A DNA stretch of 64,000 bases from Cloacimonetes bacterium UBA5614. Its GTDB lineage: Bacteria > Cloacimonadota > Cloacimonadia > Cloacimonadales > Cloacimonadaceae. The translations under genes were made by a program, and so were the position numbers. The first letter of the stretch is position 1; each line of letters starts with the position of its first letter. Below are positions 35,732-43,668 of the stretch, piece after piece. Where the stretch lies: assembly GCA_002424605.1 (NCBI GenBank), contig DIKQ01000013.1:1-64000 (forward strand), in the 5' to 3' direction. The notes beneath the pieces were generated by a model that was not told the DNA's origin, did no database searches, and worked only from the letters and a program-made list of their open reading frames with translations.

Positions 35732-36013
35732 ATGTTACAGGTAAACGAGTACTTCAAAGGCACAGTCAAATCCATCGGTTTCAAAAACGAGGAAGGCACT
35801 GCCACAATCGGAGTTATGGAACCCGGTGCATACGAATTCGGCACCACCACGATTGAGTATATGACAATCATCAGCGGAACGCTTTCAGTCAAACTGCCCG
35901 GCTCTGACGAATATCGGATGTACCGCAAAGGCGAGACCTTTACCGTTCCCAAAGACAGGAGATTCAAGCTGGAAGTGGCGGAACAGACCGCCTACACCTG
36001 CTTCTACATATAA
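35732..36013 (+). CDS. ppnP: pyrimidine/purine nucleoside phosphorylase, PpnP family
   Basis: A 93-residue cupin of the PpnP (YaiE, DUF1255) family, which splits several nucleosides with phosphate. Features are VNEYFKGTVKSIGF near the start, the GVMEPGAYEFGTTTIEYMTIISG strand pair, and the C-terminal FTVPKDRRFKLEV...AYTCFY. Length is typical. AAGGAG precedes the ATG by 7 bases. A strong terminator lies 35 bases after the stop. Confidence 0.9.
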   Translation: MLQVNEYFKGTVKSIGFKNEEGTATIGVMEPGAYEFGTTTIEYMTIISGTLSVKLPGSDEYRMYRKGETFTVPKDRRFKLEVAEQTAYTCFYI

Positions 36014-36047
36014 CCTTAGCCTGATTCCGGCAAATCTGCTTAAAAAT

Positions 36048-36088
36048 AACGGGAAGCTGCAGGATTTTCTGCGGTTGTTCCCGTTTTT
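36048..36088 (+). terminator. Rho-independent terminator after ppnP
   Basis: AACGGGAA (36048-36055) pairs with TTCCCGTT (36078-36085), with an inner CTGCAG/CTGCGG helix, and a T5 tract follows. It is 30 bases before repeat element C. Confidence 0.75.
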
Positions 36089-36117
36089 CTTTACCCCTTG
36101 CTTTGCAGTCAGTTAAC

Positions 36118-36238
36118 CCTTGCTCCTTATTCCCCGCTTAATGAGTTGTCCCGAAGATGCCCCGAAGCCTCCCGAAGAAAACCCGGTCATCTCCGCGACA
36201 TCTTCGGGACATCTCATAGAGCAAGGGGCAGGCAGGGA
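36118..36238. repeat. intergenic palindromic element C (CCCGAAGATG core)
   Basis: Outer arms CCCTTGCTC (36118-36126) and GAGCAAGGG (36219-36227) are perfect inverted copies. Inner arms at 36141-36159 and 36199-36217 are inverted over 19 bases with one mismatch (ATGAGTTGTCCCGAAGATG type). The core word CCCGAAG occurs three times forward. Element F shares this core and order. The remainder of the gap 36014-36398 holds the ppnP terminator and an AT-rich leader of hsp20 without a clear CIRCE or heat-shock promoter. Confidence 0.75.
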
Positions 36239-36398
36239 GGGTGGAAGGTCTCAGTTTAGCATAATATTGATTTTATGGCATATACGGCATAGTTAGAGAA
36301 AAACTGGCAGTCTACATCATAGATTGCTAACTTTTTTCTTGCCTTTTTTCCGGACTTGGTTATTTTGTCTTCAGATACACTAACCCAAGGAGGAAAAA

Positions 36399-36833
36399 AT
36401 GAAACTCGTACCTTACAACAAAAACTATGAGTTCAAGCCGATGACGAGTATGATGAATCTGTTTGACGATTTCTTTAACCGTTACTACGAAGAGGAACCG
36501 GACAACAATTTCAAAGCCATGGCAATGGACATCGTGGAGCACGACAAGGAAATCGAGCTGTTGGCTAACCTGCCCGGATTCAAGAAGGAAGACGTGAGGA
36601 TTTCAGTCCAGGAAAACCAGCTGGTGATAGAAGCCAAATGCGAGAACAAGAAAGAAGAAAAGAAAGGCACCATGTACCGTTGCGAACGTTACAGCGGTAA
36701 CTACAAGCGCACCCTTTACCTGCCGGAAAACGTTGATGTCTCCAAAATCGAGGCAAAGATGGAAGACGGCGTGCTGAAACTGACCGTTCCCAAGAAAGAA
36801 GCATCCCCCCAGAAAGAGATTGTCATCAACTAA
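36399..36833 (+). CDS. small heat-shock protein, Hsp20/alpha-crystallin family
   Basis: A 144-residue ATP-independent chaperone that holds unfolding proteins. The alpha-crystallin domain runs from about 45 to 137 (MAMDIVEHDKEIELLANLPGFKKEDVRISVQ, ...YRCERYSGNYKRTLYLPENVD, KIEAKMEDGVLKLTVPKKE), with the GVLKLTVPK signature and a short C-terminal tail. An N-terminal MNLFDDFF segment is typical. AAGGAGG lies 6 bases before the ATG. No IR element or sigma32-type promoter could be recognised upstream. A terminator follows. Confidence 0.92.
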   Translation: MKLVPYNKNYEFKPMTSMMNLFDDFFNRYYEEEPDNNFKAMAMDIVEHDKEIELLANLPGFKKEDVRISVQENQLVIEAKCENKKEEKKGTMYRCERYSGNYKRTLYLPENVDVSKIEAKMEDGVLKLTVPKKEASPQKEIVIN

Positions 36834-36861
36834 ATAGAAAGCATCTCATCAGGCTAAACTC

Positions 36862-36896
36862 AAAAGAGCCGGCAAGTCCGGCTCTTTTTATTTTTA
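36862..36896 (+). terminator. Rho-independent terminator after hsp20
   Basis: AAAAGAGCCGG (36862-36872), loop CAAGT, then CCGGCTCTTTTT and further T-rich bases: an 11-base-pair stem with T tract, 29 bases past the stop. Confidence 0.85.
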
Positions 36897-36901
36897 GGTT
36901 C

Positions 36902-36907
36902 TTGACA
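36902..36907 (+). promoter_or_regulatory. possible -35 box (TTGACA)
   Basis: A perfect TTGACA 52 bases before the GerW-like gene, directly after the hsp20 terminator; the -10 match (TTGTTA at 18 bases) is weak. Confidence 0.35.
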
Positions 36908-36953
36908 ACTACCCGCTATTTGAAATTGTTAGTAAATAACGAGGAGGAAACTT

Positions 36954-37367
36954 ATGGAAATCATGGAAATGCTGAACAACATCATGGCAAAACTCAAGCA
37001 ATATGGCGGAGTGGAGCTGTCTTTCGGCAACCCCCAGACCCTTGGTGACCTTACCATCATCCCTGTGGCGAGAGTTGCATACGGATTCGGCGGCGGCAGC
37101 GGTCCTGCCGGCAAAAAAAAGAAAAAAGCGAAAGTTCATACCATAGACGAGACCTCCGAGGAAATGATTGAACACGGTCCTGCCGAAACCCCCAAGAAAG
37201 AGGACATCGGCATGGGCGGCGGCGGTGGAATGCAGACCTCCCCAGTCGGAATCTTCGTCATCAAAAAAGACAAGGTGAGCTTTTTCCCCACCCTTTCATT
37301 CAAGGAACTGGCTGTTACCACAGCTATCCTTATCATGATGCTGTGGCGTCTGCTGAGGCATAAGTAA
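36954..37367 (+). CDS. GerW/YtfJ family protein
   Basis: 137 residues. The family core is present: an N-terminal helix, VELSFGNPQTLGDLTIIPVARVAYGFGGGSG, a Lys-rich linker, a Gly-rich GMGGGGGM stretch, VGIFVIKKDKVSFFP and a hydrophobic C-terminal segment (AVTTAILIMMLWRLL). The family is named from Bacillus spore germination (GerW/YtfJ), but members occur in many non-sporulating bacteria. Nothing else in the window points to sporulation. GAGGAGG lies 6 bases before the ATG. It is 15 bases upstream of the M3 peptidase gene, so the two are probably co-transcribed. Confidence 0.8.
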   Translation: MEIMEMLNNIMAKLKQYGGVELSFGNPQTLGDLTIIPVARVAYGFGGGSGPAGKKKKKAKVHTIDETSEEMIEHGPAETPKKEDIGMGGGGGMQTSPVGIFVIKKDKVSFFPTLSFKELAVTTAILIMMLWRLLRHK

Positions 37368-37382
37368 ACTTTCGGAGCATGA

Positions 37383-39101
37383 ATGATTTTTACAGATAAG
37401 AAACTGGATAAAATTCCGTTCAAATACCTCAGTCCTGGTCTGGACATTACCAGCTGGGAAGATGTCAAAGCCGAGCTGGAAAAGCTGACTGCCATGATAC
37501 CGGTCAATCCGGAAACGCTGCTTACGATAATGGAGCACGCCTCCGAGCTCTCCAAAGCGCTGGTGGACGAACTGTCCTGGCGTTACATCAGGATGACGCT
37601 GAACGCTGATAAAGAAGAATTGGCGAATGCCTATAACGAATTCAATGCCAATGTCTTTGCCCCCTGCGAGCCATACCGCTTCCGGCTGCAGCAGATTTTT
37701 TACAACTCCCCCGCCCGGAAAGACCTGCCCAAAGACAAGTACGAACATCTGGAAAAGATAATTGCCAACGAGATTGAGCTCTTCCGCGAGGAGAATATCC
37801 CCCTCAAAGTGCAGGAGCAGGAGCTGGCAACCCTTTACGGCGCTGCCGTCAGCAAGATGAGCGCATTGTTCGAAGGCGAGGAACGCACCCCTGCCCAGTT
37901 ATCGGTATTCCTCAAAGACCCTGACAGGACCAAGCGGGAACAGGCCTGGCTTCTGCTCACTAATTGCTACAAGGATAAGCAGGCGGAACTGGATAAGCTG
38001 TTTGACGACCTCAAGGCACTGCGGATGCAGATTGCCGCCAATACCGGCTTTGATAATTACCGCGACTATATGCATCAGTCAATGGGACGCTTTTCCTACT
38101 CGCCGGAAGATATCTACAAGTTTCATGACGCCGTGGAAAAAGTGGTGGTCCCCTTTTGCGGAGAACTGAACAATGAGCGCAAAGAGGTGCTTGGCATTGA
38201 TATCCTTAGGCCCTGGGACACCTCAGTGGACCTGGACGGCAAGAAGCTCAAGCCCTTTGAAAGCATCGACGAATTCGTCTCCAAGGCCATCCGGATTGAG
38301 CATAAAGTTAAGCCGGACTATGGTATCCAACTGGAGATGATGAAGAACAGCGGTATGCTGGACCTGGAAAACCGCAAGGGCAAAGCTCCCGGCGGTTACA
38401 ACAGCAGCATCTACGGGCTGGGTTCCTCCTTTATCTTTATGAACGCCGTCAAGCTTCACTCCGATGTCACAACCCTCCTGCACGAAGCAGGGCACGCCAT
38501 GCACGGAGCTGCGTCCAAGGATATCGCCATCGACTATTACTGCAATCCCCCCAGCGAAGTGGCGGAGCTTGCATCCATGGCGATGGAACTGCTCACAATG
38601 GACTATTGGGACGAGTATTACAAAGACGAGGCAGACCTCAAGAAAGCCAAGAGGGACCAACTGGAAGGAACCCTCACCTTCCTGCCGTGGTGCATGACCG
38701 TGGACGCCTTCCAGCATTGGGTTTACCTGAATCCTGAGCACACATCGGATGAAAGGCGCAACGCCTTTGTGGACATCCAGAAGAGATTTTCCGCCGGCGT
38801 GGACTGGACGGGTCTGGAAGAGCTCCGCAAGGTGCGCTGGATGCAGCAGCTTCACATCTTTGAAGTTCCCTTTTATTACATCGAATACGGCATGGCCCAG
38901 CTCGGCGCGCTTGCCATTTACAAGAATTACCGCGAAGACAAGGACAAAGCTCTTCAGCAGTACCAGGACTTCCTCAATCTCGGCTACAGCAAACCCGTGC
39001 GCGAGATTTACCGGACTGCCGGCATCAGCTTTGACTTCTCGGAAAGCTATCTGAGCGAACTGGTTGATTTCGTGAAAGCGGAACTGGCGCTGCTGAAATA
39101 G
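37383..39101 (+). CDS. oligoendopeptidase, peptidase family M3 (PepF-like)
   Basis: A 572-residue cytoplasmic zinc peptidase. The HExxH motif is His367-Glu-Ala-Gly-His371 (LHEAGHAMHG), with the third ligand region in SEVAELASMAMELL. The N-terminal half has the oligoendopeptidase F fold features (FEGEERTPAQLSVFLKDPDRTKREQAW, FDNYRDYMHQSMGRF). It cuts peptides of about 5-20 residues and so fits a cell that lives on protein; the C25 peptidases outside could supply such peptides (inference). No signal peptide. Confidence 0.9.
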   Translation: MIFTDKKLDKIPFKYLSPGLDITSWEDVKAELEKLTAMIPVNPETLLTIMEHASELSKALVDELSWRYIRMTLNADKEELANAYNEFNANVFAPCEPYRFRLQQIFYNSPARKDLPKDKYEHLEKIIANEIELFREENIPLKVQEQELATLYGAAVSKMSALFEGEERTPAQLSVFLKDPDRTKREQAWLLLTNCYKDKQAELDKLFDDLKALRMQIAANTGFDNYRDYMHQSMGRFSYSPEDIYKFHDAVEKVVVPFCGELNNERKEVLGIDILRPWDTSVDLDGKKLKPFESIDEFVSKAIRIEHKVKPDYGIQLEMMKNSGMLDLENRKGKAPGGYNSSIYGLGSSFIFMNAVKLHSDVTTLLHEAGHAMHGAASKDIAIDYYCNPPSEVAELASMAMELLTMDYWDEYYKDEADLKKAKRDQLEGTLTFLPWCMTVDAFQHWVYLNPEHTSDERRNAFVDIQKRFSAGVDWTGLEELRKVRWMQQLHIFEVPFYYIEYGMAQLGALAIYKNYREDKDKALQQYQDFLNLGYSKPVREIYRTAGISFDFSESYLSELVDFVKAELALLK

Positions 39102-39174
39102 TGGATTGTGTTTCAGGCAGGATTGTCCCCCGTCAGGCGAGGGACGACAACGATAAGGATAACGGGATGAGCAA

Positions 39175-40155
39175 ATGCTGAGCATAGTCAGCAAAAGCCA
39201 TGACGCCTACTTCAACCTCGCCACCGAGGAGTACATTCTAAAGCACAAGCAGGCAAACTGCTTCTACCTCTATGTCAACGCCCCGTCCATCATCGTCGGC
39301 AAGCACCAGAACACCCTGTCCGAAATCAATTATGATTTCGTGAAGGAAAACGACATCAAAGTGGTGCGGCGCATGACGGGAGGCGGAACCGTCTTTCACG
39401 ACCTCGGCAACCTCAATTTCTGCTTCATCATGAACACAGGCGATGAGCGGACGGACAATTTCGAGACCTACACCCGCCCCGTTTTGCAGGTCTTGCGTGA
39501 ACTGGGTCTGGATGCCCGTCTGGAAGGGCGCAATGACCTCATCCTGGACGGCAAGAAATTCAGCGGTAATGCCAAGCTCATCTGGCAGGAAAAGGTGCTC
39601 CAGCACGGCACCATCCTCTTCAAGAGCCGTATGACAGACCTTTCCCAGGCACTCAAAGCCAATCCCCTCAAGTTTGACGACAAAGCGGTAAAGTCCGTTG
39701 CCTCCAGGGTCACCAACATCAGCGAGCACCTGCCCAAGCCCATGGAAATGGAGGAATTTATCACCCGTATCAGAAACCATGTGCACTCGCTCTATCCCCA
39801 GGCGCAGGACTATGAATTCACCGGCGACGAGACGGCCTTTATCCACAATCTGGTACGCAAGAAATACGGCACCTGGGACTGGAATTTCGGCACTTCCCCC
39901 GCCTACAATTTCTGCAAGGCAATCCGCACTGCCGCCGGTACTGTGGAGTTTTTCCTGCAGGTGGAAAAGGGCGTCATCAAATGCATAAAGATATACGGGG
40001 ACTTCTTTCCCACTTATGACCCGGCGGAACTGGAAACGGAACTCACCGGACTTCAGCACAAGGAGGATGTGATTCTGGCGCGCCTCTTTTCCCTTGACCT
40101 CACCCGCTGGTTTAACGGCGTTTCCGCCCCCGAATTGCTGGAAGGTCTGTTCTAA
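39175..40155 (+). CDS. lplA: lipoate-protein ligase
   Basis: A 326-residue enzyme that activates free lipoate with ATP and attaches it to lipoyl domains or GcvH. The motif RRMTGGGTVFHDLGNLNF is intact and the catalytic lysine is Lys128 in DGKKFSGNA; a C-terminal accessory domain of about 85 residues is present, as in E. coli LplA. The ribosome site (GGGATGAG) is weak. The 73-base gap after the peptidase gene contains a small hairpin (GTCCC/GGGAC near 39123-39144). A Rho-independent terminator follows at 40207. Confidence 0.92.
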   Translation: MLSIVSKSHDAYFNLATEEYILKHKQANCFYLYVNAPSIIVGKHQNTLSEINYDFVKENDIKVVRRMTGGGTVFHDLGNLNFCFIMNTGDERTDNFETYTRPVLQVLRELGLDARLEGRNDLILDGKKFSGNAKLIWQEKVLQHGTILFKSRMTDLSQALKANPLKFDDKAVKSVASRVTNISEHLPKPMEMEEFITRIRNHVHSLYPQAQDYEFTGDETAFIHNLVRKKYGTWDWNFGTSPAYNFCKAIRTAAGTVEFFLQVEKGVIKCIKIYGDFFPTYDPAELETELTGLQHKEDVILARLFSLDLTRWFNGVSAPELLEGLF

Positions 40156-40206
40156 CAGCATCCTCTCTCAGGCGGAATCCGATAAACCATCTGATAATCC
40201 ATCTTT

Positions 40207-40243
40207 AAGGCAGGACTGGCACAACGCCCTTCCTGCCTTTTTT
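40207..40243 (+). terminator. Rho-independent terminator after lplA
   Basis: AAGGCAGGA (40207-40215) pairs with TCCTGCCTT (40231-40239); a T6 tract follows. It is 8 bases before repeat element D. Confidence 0.85.
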
Positions 40244-40250
40244 CATATAC

Positions 40251-40333
40251 CTTCCCTGCTTGCAACCTGGGGTCCACGTGGGGTCCTCGTGGGCTTTCCC
40301 CACGATACCCCCACGAGGCAAGCAGGCAGGAAG
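40251..40333. repeat. intergenic palindromic element D (GTGGGG core)
   Basis: Outer arms CTGCTTGC (40256-40263) and GCAAGCAG (40318-40325) are perfect inverted copies, with CTTCC and GGAAG at the extreme ends. Inner arms CCTCGTGGG (40285-40293) and CCCACGAGG (40310-40318) are also perfect. GTGGGG/CCCCAC words are repeated. The left edge CTTCCCTGC equals that of element E. Confidence 0.75.
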
Positions 40334-40351
40334 AGATCCTGATAAAATGCT

Positions 40352-40379
40352 TGACACAAAATCGGATATTATTAAAAGA
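40352..40379 (+). promoter_or_regulatory. possible promoter
   Basis: TTGACA (40352-40357) followed by CAAAATCGGAT, which resembles the spacer of the promoter at 217-245, and by TAAAAG at 16 bases (40374-40379). A transcript from here would start near 40386, which argues for translation from the ATG at 40424 and not from 40388. Confidence 0.4.
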
Positions 40380-40423
40380 TAAAGTCAATGGGTGCATCTA
40401 TGGCAAAAAATATGGGGGTGGTT

Positions 40424-41977
40424 ATGGTAAACTGCCGGAAGAGCCAATTTATTAAAGCAATTGCAACTGTTTTTCTACTGTTGGGATTTTCGTGCGTTTA
40501 TGCCCAGTTTGCCGGGGGAAGCGGGACAGTGGTAGACCCCTATCAGATTGGCACTGCAGAGCATTTGAATAATGTCAGGAATTATCTCGACAGCCACTTT
40601 ATCCAGATTGCGGATATAGATTTGGATGTCGCGCCTTACAACAGTGGTTCGGGTTGGGAGCCCATCGGGCTTTTCATTGAAGAGTCAAGCACAGCCAACC
40701 AGCCGTTCACCGGCAGCTATGACGGGAGTTGTTTCAATATATACAACCTGTTTATCCATCGACCCACTACGGTCGGAGTGGGGCTGTTTGCCTATGCAAG
40801 TTTTACTAACCTGAAAAACATCACTCTGGAACGCTGCAATGTGAGGGGTGGCTTTAGGACCGCTGCCTTGATAGCTTATGCCTATAGCGTTGAATTTACT
40901 AACTGCCAGGTGACAGGTTACGTTTATGGCGGGAGCAGTTCGGGCGGAATGATTGGCAGGTGTAAAAATGCCAACGTAACTGATTGCAATGCCAGATGCT
41001 ATGTTACTGCCGGGATGGACATCGGAGGTCTGATAGGTTATGCGGAATTCTCCAATATCACAAACTGCTACAGCCGGAGGAGTGTCTCAGGTTCTGCCTG
41101 GGTGGGCGGTCTGGTGGGTTATGCACCGGATTCTGTAATAAACGATTGCTTCTCCTCCGCCGATGTGACGGCAGTCGCCAAATCCTGCGGAGGCCTGGTG
41201 GCAAGCGGCTGGGGGCTTGTCATCAACCGAAGCTATGCTCTGGGCAATGTCAACGGACATGACGATTGCGGGGGACTGGCAGGCCATCTGGATGACGTTA
41301 CCATCAACAATTGCTTCGCCCGGGGCAACGTATCCGCCTCCGACCATCATGCCGGCGGATTGGTGGGTTATGATTGCGTATCTACGGATATTTACAATTC
41401 CTACTCAACCGGCTTTGTTTCAACACCCTGGGGTGCAGGAGGACTGGTGGGCGGTTCCTCTGGAAGCACGACGACCGTTAACTGCTATTGGGATATGATT
41501 ACTTCCGGACAAAACGTCTCCGCGGGAGGAATTGGCAGAACCACTGCCGAAATGGTGTATCCCTACAGCCCCGAAACCTACGTTAATTGGGATTTCCAGG
41601 ATATCTGGGTACACGACATAGATAGCATGTTAAACGACGGCTACCCCATCTTTGGTTTTATGATACCTGTCGCTAATGAGGATGACGTAATCCCCGTTTT
41701 GCCTTCCGTTACCATGTCCAACTACCCCAATCCCTTCAGAGACAACACCTCCATCAGCTTCGATATTCCCAAAAGCAGTAAGGTCAATCTCTCCATCTAC
41801 AACTCCAAGGGGCAACTGGTCAGGACTTTGAACGACAGTTATTATAGCAAGGGAGAGCACCTCCTCACTTGGGATGGCAGGAATGACATTGGTAAGCAAG
41901 TCTCTGCCGGAGTCTATCTCTATAAGTTGCAGGGCAAGGATACTAACATAACCAAGAAGCTGCTAAAGCTGAAATAG
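40424..41977 (+). CDS. GLUG-repeat secreted protein with sorting tail, copy 1
   Basis: The start at 40424 is chosen because GGGGGTGG lies just before it and the promoter leaves no leader for the ATGs at 40388-40412. 517 residues: signal peptide ending at VYAQ, then FAGGSGTVVDPYQI and AEHLNNVRNYLDSHFIQIADIDL, a domain common before GLUG repeats. About eight repeats of the type GGLVGYAxxxxIxNCYSxGxV follow (for example GGLIGYAEFSNITNCYSR), predicted to form a beta-helix. The Por-type tail is YPNPFRDNTSISFD ... KLLKLK. It is probably an adhesin or surface fibre; the ligand is unknown. A close paralogue follows after 14 bases. Confidence 0.8.
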   Translation: MVNCRKSQFIKAIATVFLLLGFSCVYAQFAGGSGTVVDPYQIGTAEHLNNVRNYLDSHFIQIADIDLDVAPYNSGSGWEPIGLFIEESSTANQPFTGSYDGSCFNIYNLFIHRPTTVGVGLFAYASFTNLKNITLERCNVRGGFRTAALIAYAYSVEFTNCQVTGYVYGGSSSGGMIGRCKNANVTDCNARCYVTAGMDIGGLIGYAEFSNITNCYSRRSVSGSAWVGGLVGYAPDSVINDCFSSADVTAVAKSCGGLVASGWGLVINRSYALGNVNGHDDCGGLAGHLDDVTINNCFARGNVSASDHHAGGLVGYDCVSTDIYNSYSTGFVSTPWGAGGLVGGSSGSTTTVNCYWDMITSGQNVSAGGIGRTTAEMVYPYSPETYVNWDFQDIWVHDIDSMLNDGYPIFGFMIPVANEDDVIPVLPSVTMSNYPNPFRDNTSISFDIPKSSKVNLSIYNSKGQLVRTLNDSYYSKGEHLLTWDGRNDIGKQVSAGVYLYKLQGKDTNITKKLLKLK

Positions 41978-41991
41978 CATAAGGGGGGAAA

Positions 41992-43566
41992 ATGAATAAG
42001 CTGAAAGACTTTAGGTTGCTACTGCTGTTTATAATAATAACGACAGCTTTTACAGGTCTTTATGCCCAATTTGCCGGGGGAAGCGGCACTTCAGAAGACC
42101 CTTACCAGGTTGCCACTGCAGAGCACTTGAATAATATCAGGAATTACCTCGACAGCCACTTCATACAGATTGCAGACATTGATTTGGACGTTGCACCCTT
42201 TAATCAGGATGGGGGCTGGGTACCCATCGGTTTTTACAGCACAGTAGTTGATACTCCGAATATAGTATTTACCGGTTCATATAACGGCGATGATAACATC
42301 ATTCAAAACCTGATGATTAATGGGACAGTTCTCACAGGGGCTGCAGGTTTGTTCGGCTATGCCGACCATGCCATATTTCGCAATATTCAGGTCAGTAATT
42401 GTAATGTAAGTGGTGCCTACATGGCTGCAGGTCTATTGGGATATGGAACAAATGACTCGCTTTATAACTGTCATGCAAGTGGTATAGTTTCTAATGAGAT
42501 AGTTTCTAGTGACGATGGAGCAACAGGAGGCCTGATAGCTAAATGCGATTTGACAAGCATAAATAACTGCAGCAGCAATTGTGTCATTAGTAGTAATCGC
42601 TTTAATACAGGTGGGCTTGCCGGATATGCTAATCATTCTACTATGTATGATTGCTATTCATCCGGCTCATTAGTGGGTGGCGGTCATACGGGCGGATTGG
42701 TTGGACAATGTCATTATTTGGACGTGATTGATTGCTTTTCAACAGCGGATATAACCGCAACACTCAGTAATACAGGAGGTTTGATGGGGTGGGGGGCACG
42801 CTCAAACATAGACCGCTGTTATGTTACCGGTAATGTTAATGGTAATACTGATGTCGGCGGTTTATGCGGTCATCTGGATTTATGCTATGTTACTAACTGC
42901 TTTGCCAGGGGTGCTGTCAGTGGTACTATTAGAGTAGGCGGCTTGGTGGGGAGACAATGTATAATAACTTATATAACTAATTCCTATGCCACAGGTATAG
43001 TCACAGGAACAGGCACAGAAAACATAGGTGGCATGGTCGGCGAAACATCCACCCCTTACCTCACTACTAACTGCTATTGGGATATGCAAACCTCGGGTCA
43101 GACTACATCAGCAAGCGGTGAAGGCAGGACAACTTTGCAGATGACTTATCCTTATAATCCTGATACATACGTGGAGTGGGATTTTGAAAACATCTGGGCA
43201 AATGATATTGACGGTACGTTAAACGACGGCTACCCCATCTTTGGCTATATGATTCCTGTCGCCAATGAGGATGACGTAATCCCGGCTGTGCCTTCCGTTA
43301 CCATGTCCAACTACCCCAATCCGTTCAGATACAACACCTCCATCAATTTTAACCTTCCCAAATCAGGACAGGTTTCTCTCTCCATCTACAACTCCAAGGG
43401 GCAACTGGTCAGGACTTTGACTGAAAGTAATTGTAGCAAGGGAGAGCACCTCCTCACCTGGGACGGGAAAACTGACACGAACCAGCAATGTGCCAACGGC
43501 ATCTATCTGTATAGATTGCAGGGAACAGGTTTTTCCCTGACCAGGAAGCTGTTACTGAGCAAGTAA
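41992..43566 (+). CDS. GLUG-repeat secreted protein with sorting tail, copy 2
   Basis: 524 residues and the same plan as the gene before it: signal peptide (FTGLYAQ), the block AEHLNNIRNYLDSHFIQIADIDL, GLUG-type repeats (GGLAGYANHSTMYDCYSSGSL, GGLVGQCHYLDVIDCFS) and a Por-type tail (NYPNPFRYNTSINF ... KLLLSK). DNA of the first about 120 codons and of the tail is nearly identical to copy 1, whereas the repeat region is diverged and visibly richer in A/T. GGGGGG lies 4 bases before the ATG. No function beyond surface exposure can be supported. Confidence 0.8.
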   Translation: MNKLKDFRLLLLFIIITTAFTGLYAQFAGGSGTSEDPYQVATAEHLNNIRNYLDSHFIQIADIDLDVAPFNQDGGWVPIGFYSTVVDTPNIVFTGSYNGDDNIIQNLMINGTVLTGAAGLFGYADHAIFRNIQVSNCNVSGAYMAAGLLGYGTNDSLYNCHASGIVSNEIVSSDDGATGGLIAKCDLTSINNCSSNCVISSNRFNTGGLAGYANHSTMYDCYSSGSLVGGGHTGGLVGQCHYLDVIDCFSTADITATLSNTGGLMGWGARSNIDRCYVTGNVNGNTDVGGLCGHLDLCYVTNCFARGAVSGTIRVGGLVGRQCIITYITNSYATGIVTGTGTENIGGMVGETSTPYLTTNCYWDMQTSGQTTSASGEGRTTLQMTYPYNPDTYVEWDFENIWANDIDGTLNDGYPIFGYMIPVANEDDVIPAVPSVTMSNYPNPFRYNTSINFNLPKSGQVSLSIYNSKGQLVRTLTESNCSKGEHLLTWDGKTDTNQQCANGIYLYRLQGTGFSLTRKLLLSK

Positions 43567-43615
43567 GCTCTCACAAATGTATCCATCACTCTGTATGCAG
43601 GCAGGACAATTCTGC

Positions 43616-43621
43616 TTGACA
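43616..43621 (+). promoter_or_regulatory. possible -35 box (TTGACA)
   Basis: A perfect TTGACA 48 bases before the kinase gene in the 102-base gap; no convincing -10 at the usual distance. Confidence 0.3.
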
Positions 43622-43668
43622 GCAAGGCAGATTGCAAATCCATTACTGTAAAGCGTTGAGGAGTGATA

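Noticed and set aside
36239..36398. Possible CIRCE or sigma32 element before hsp20
   Set aside because: No TTAGCACTC-N9-GAGTGCTAA and no CTTGAA-type -35 box could be found; the stretch is plain AT-rich leader.
43663..43668. GTG at 43663 as start of the double kinase
   Set aside because: It overlaps the GAGGAG ribosome site; the ATG at 43669 is correctly spaced from it.
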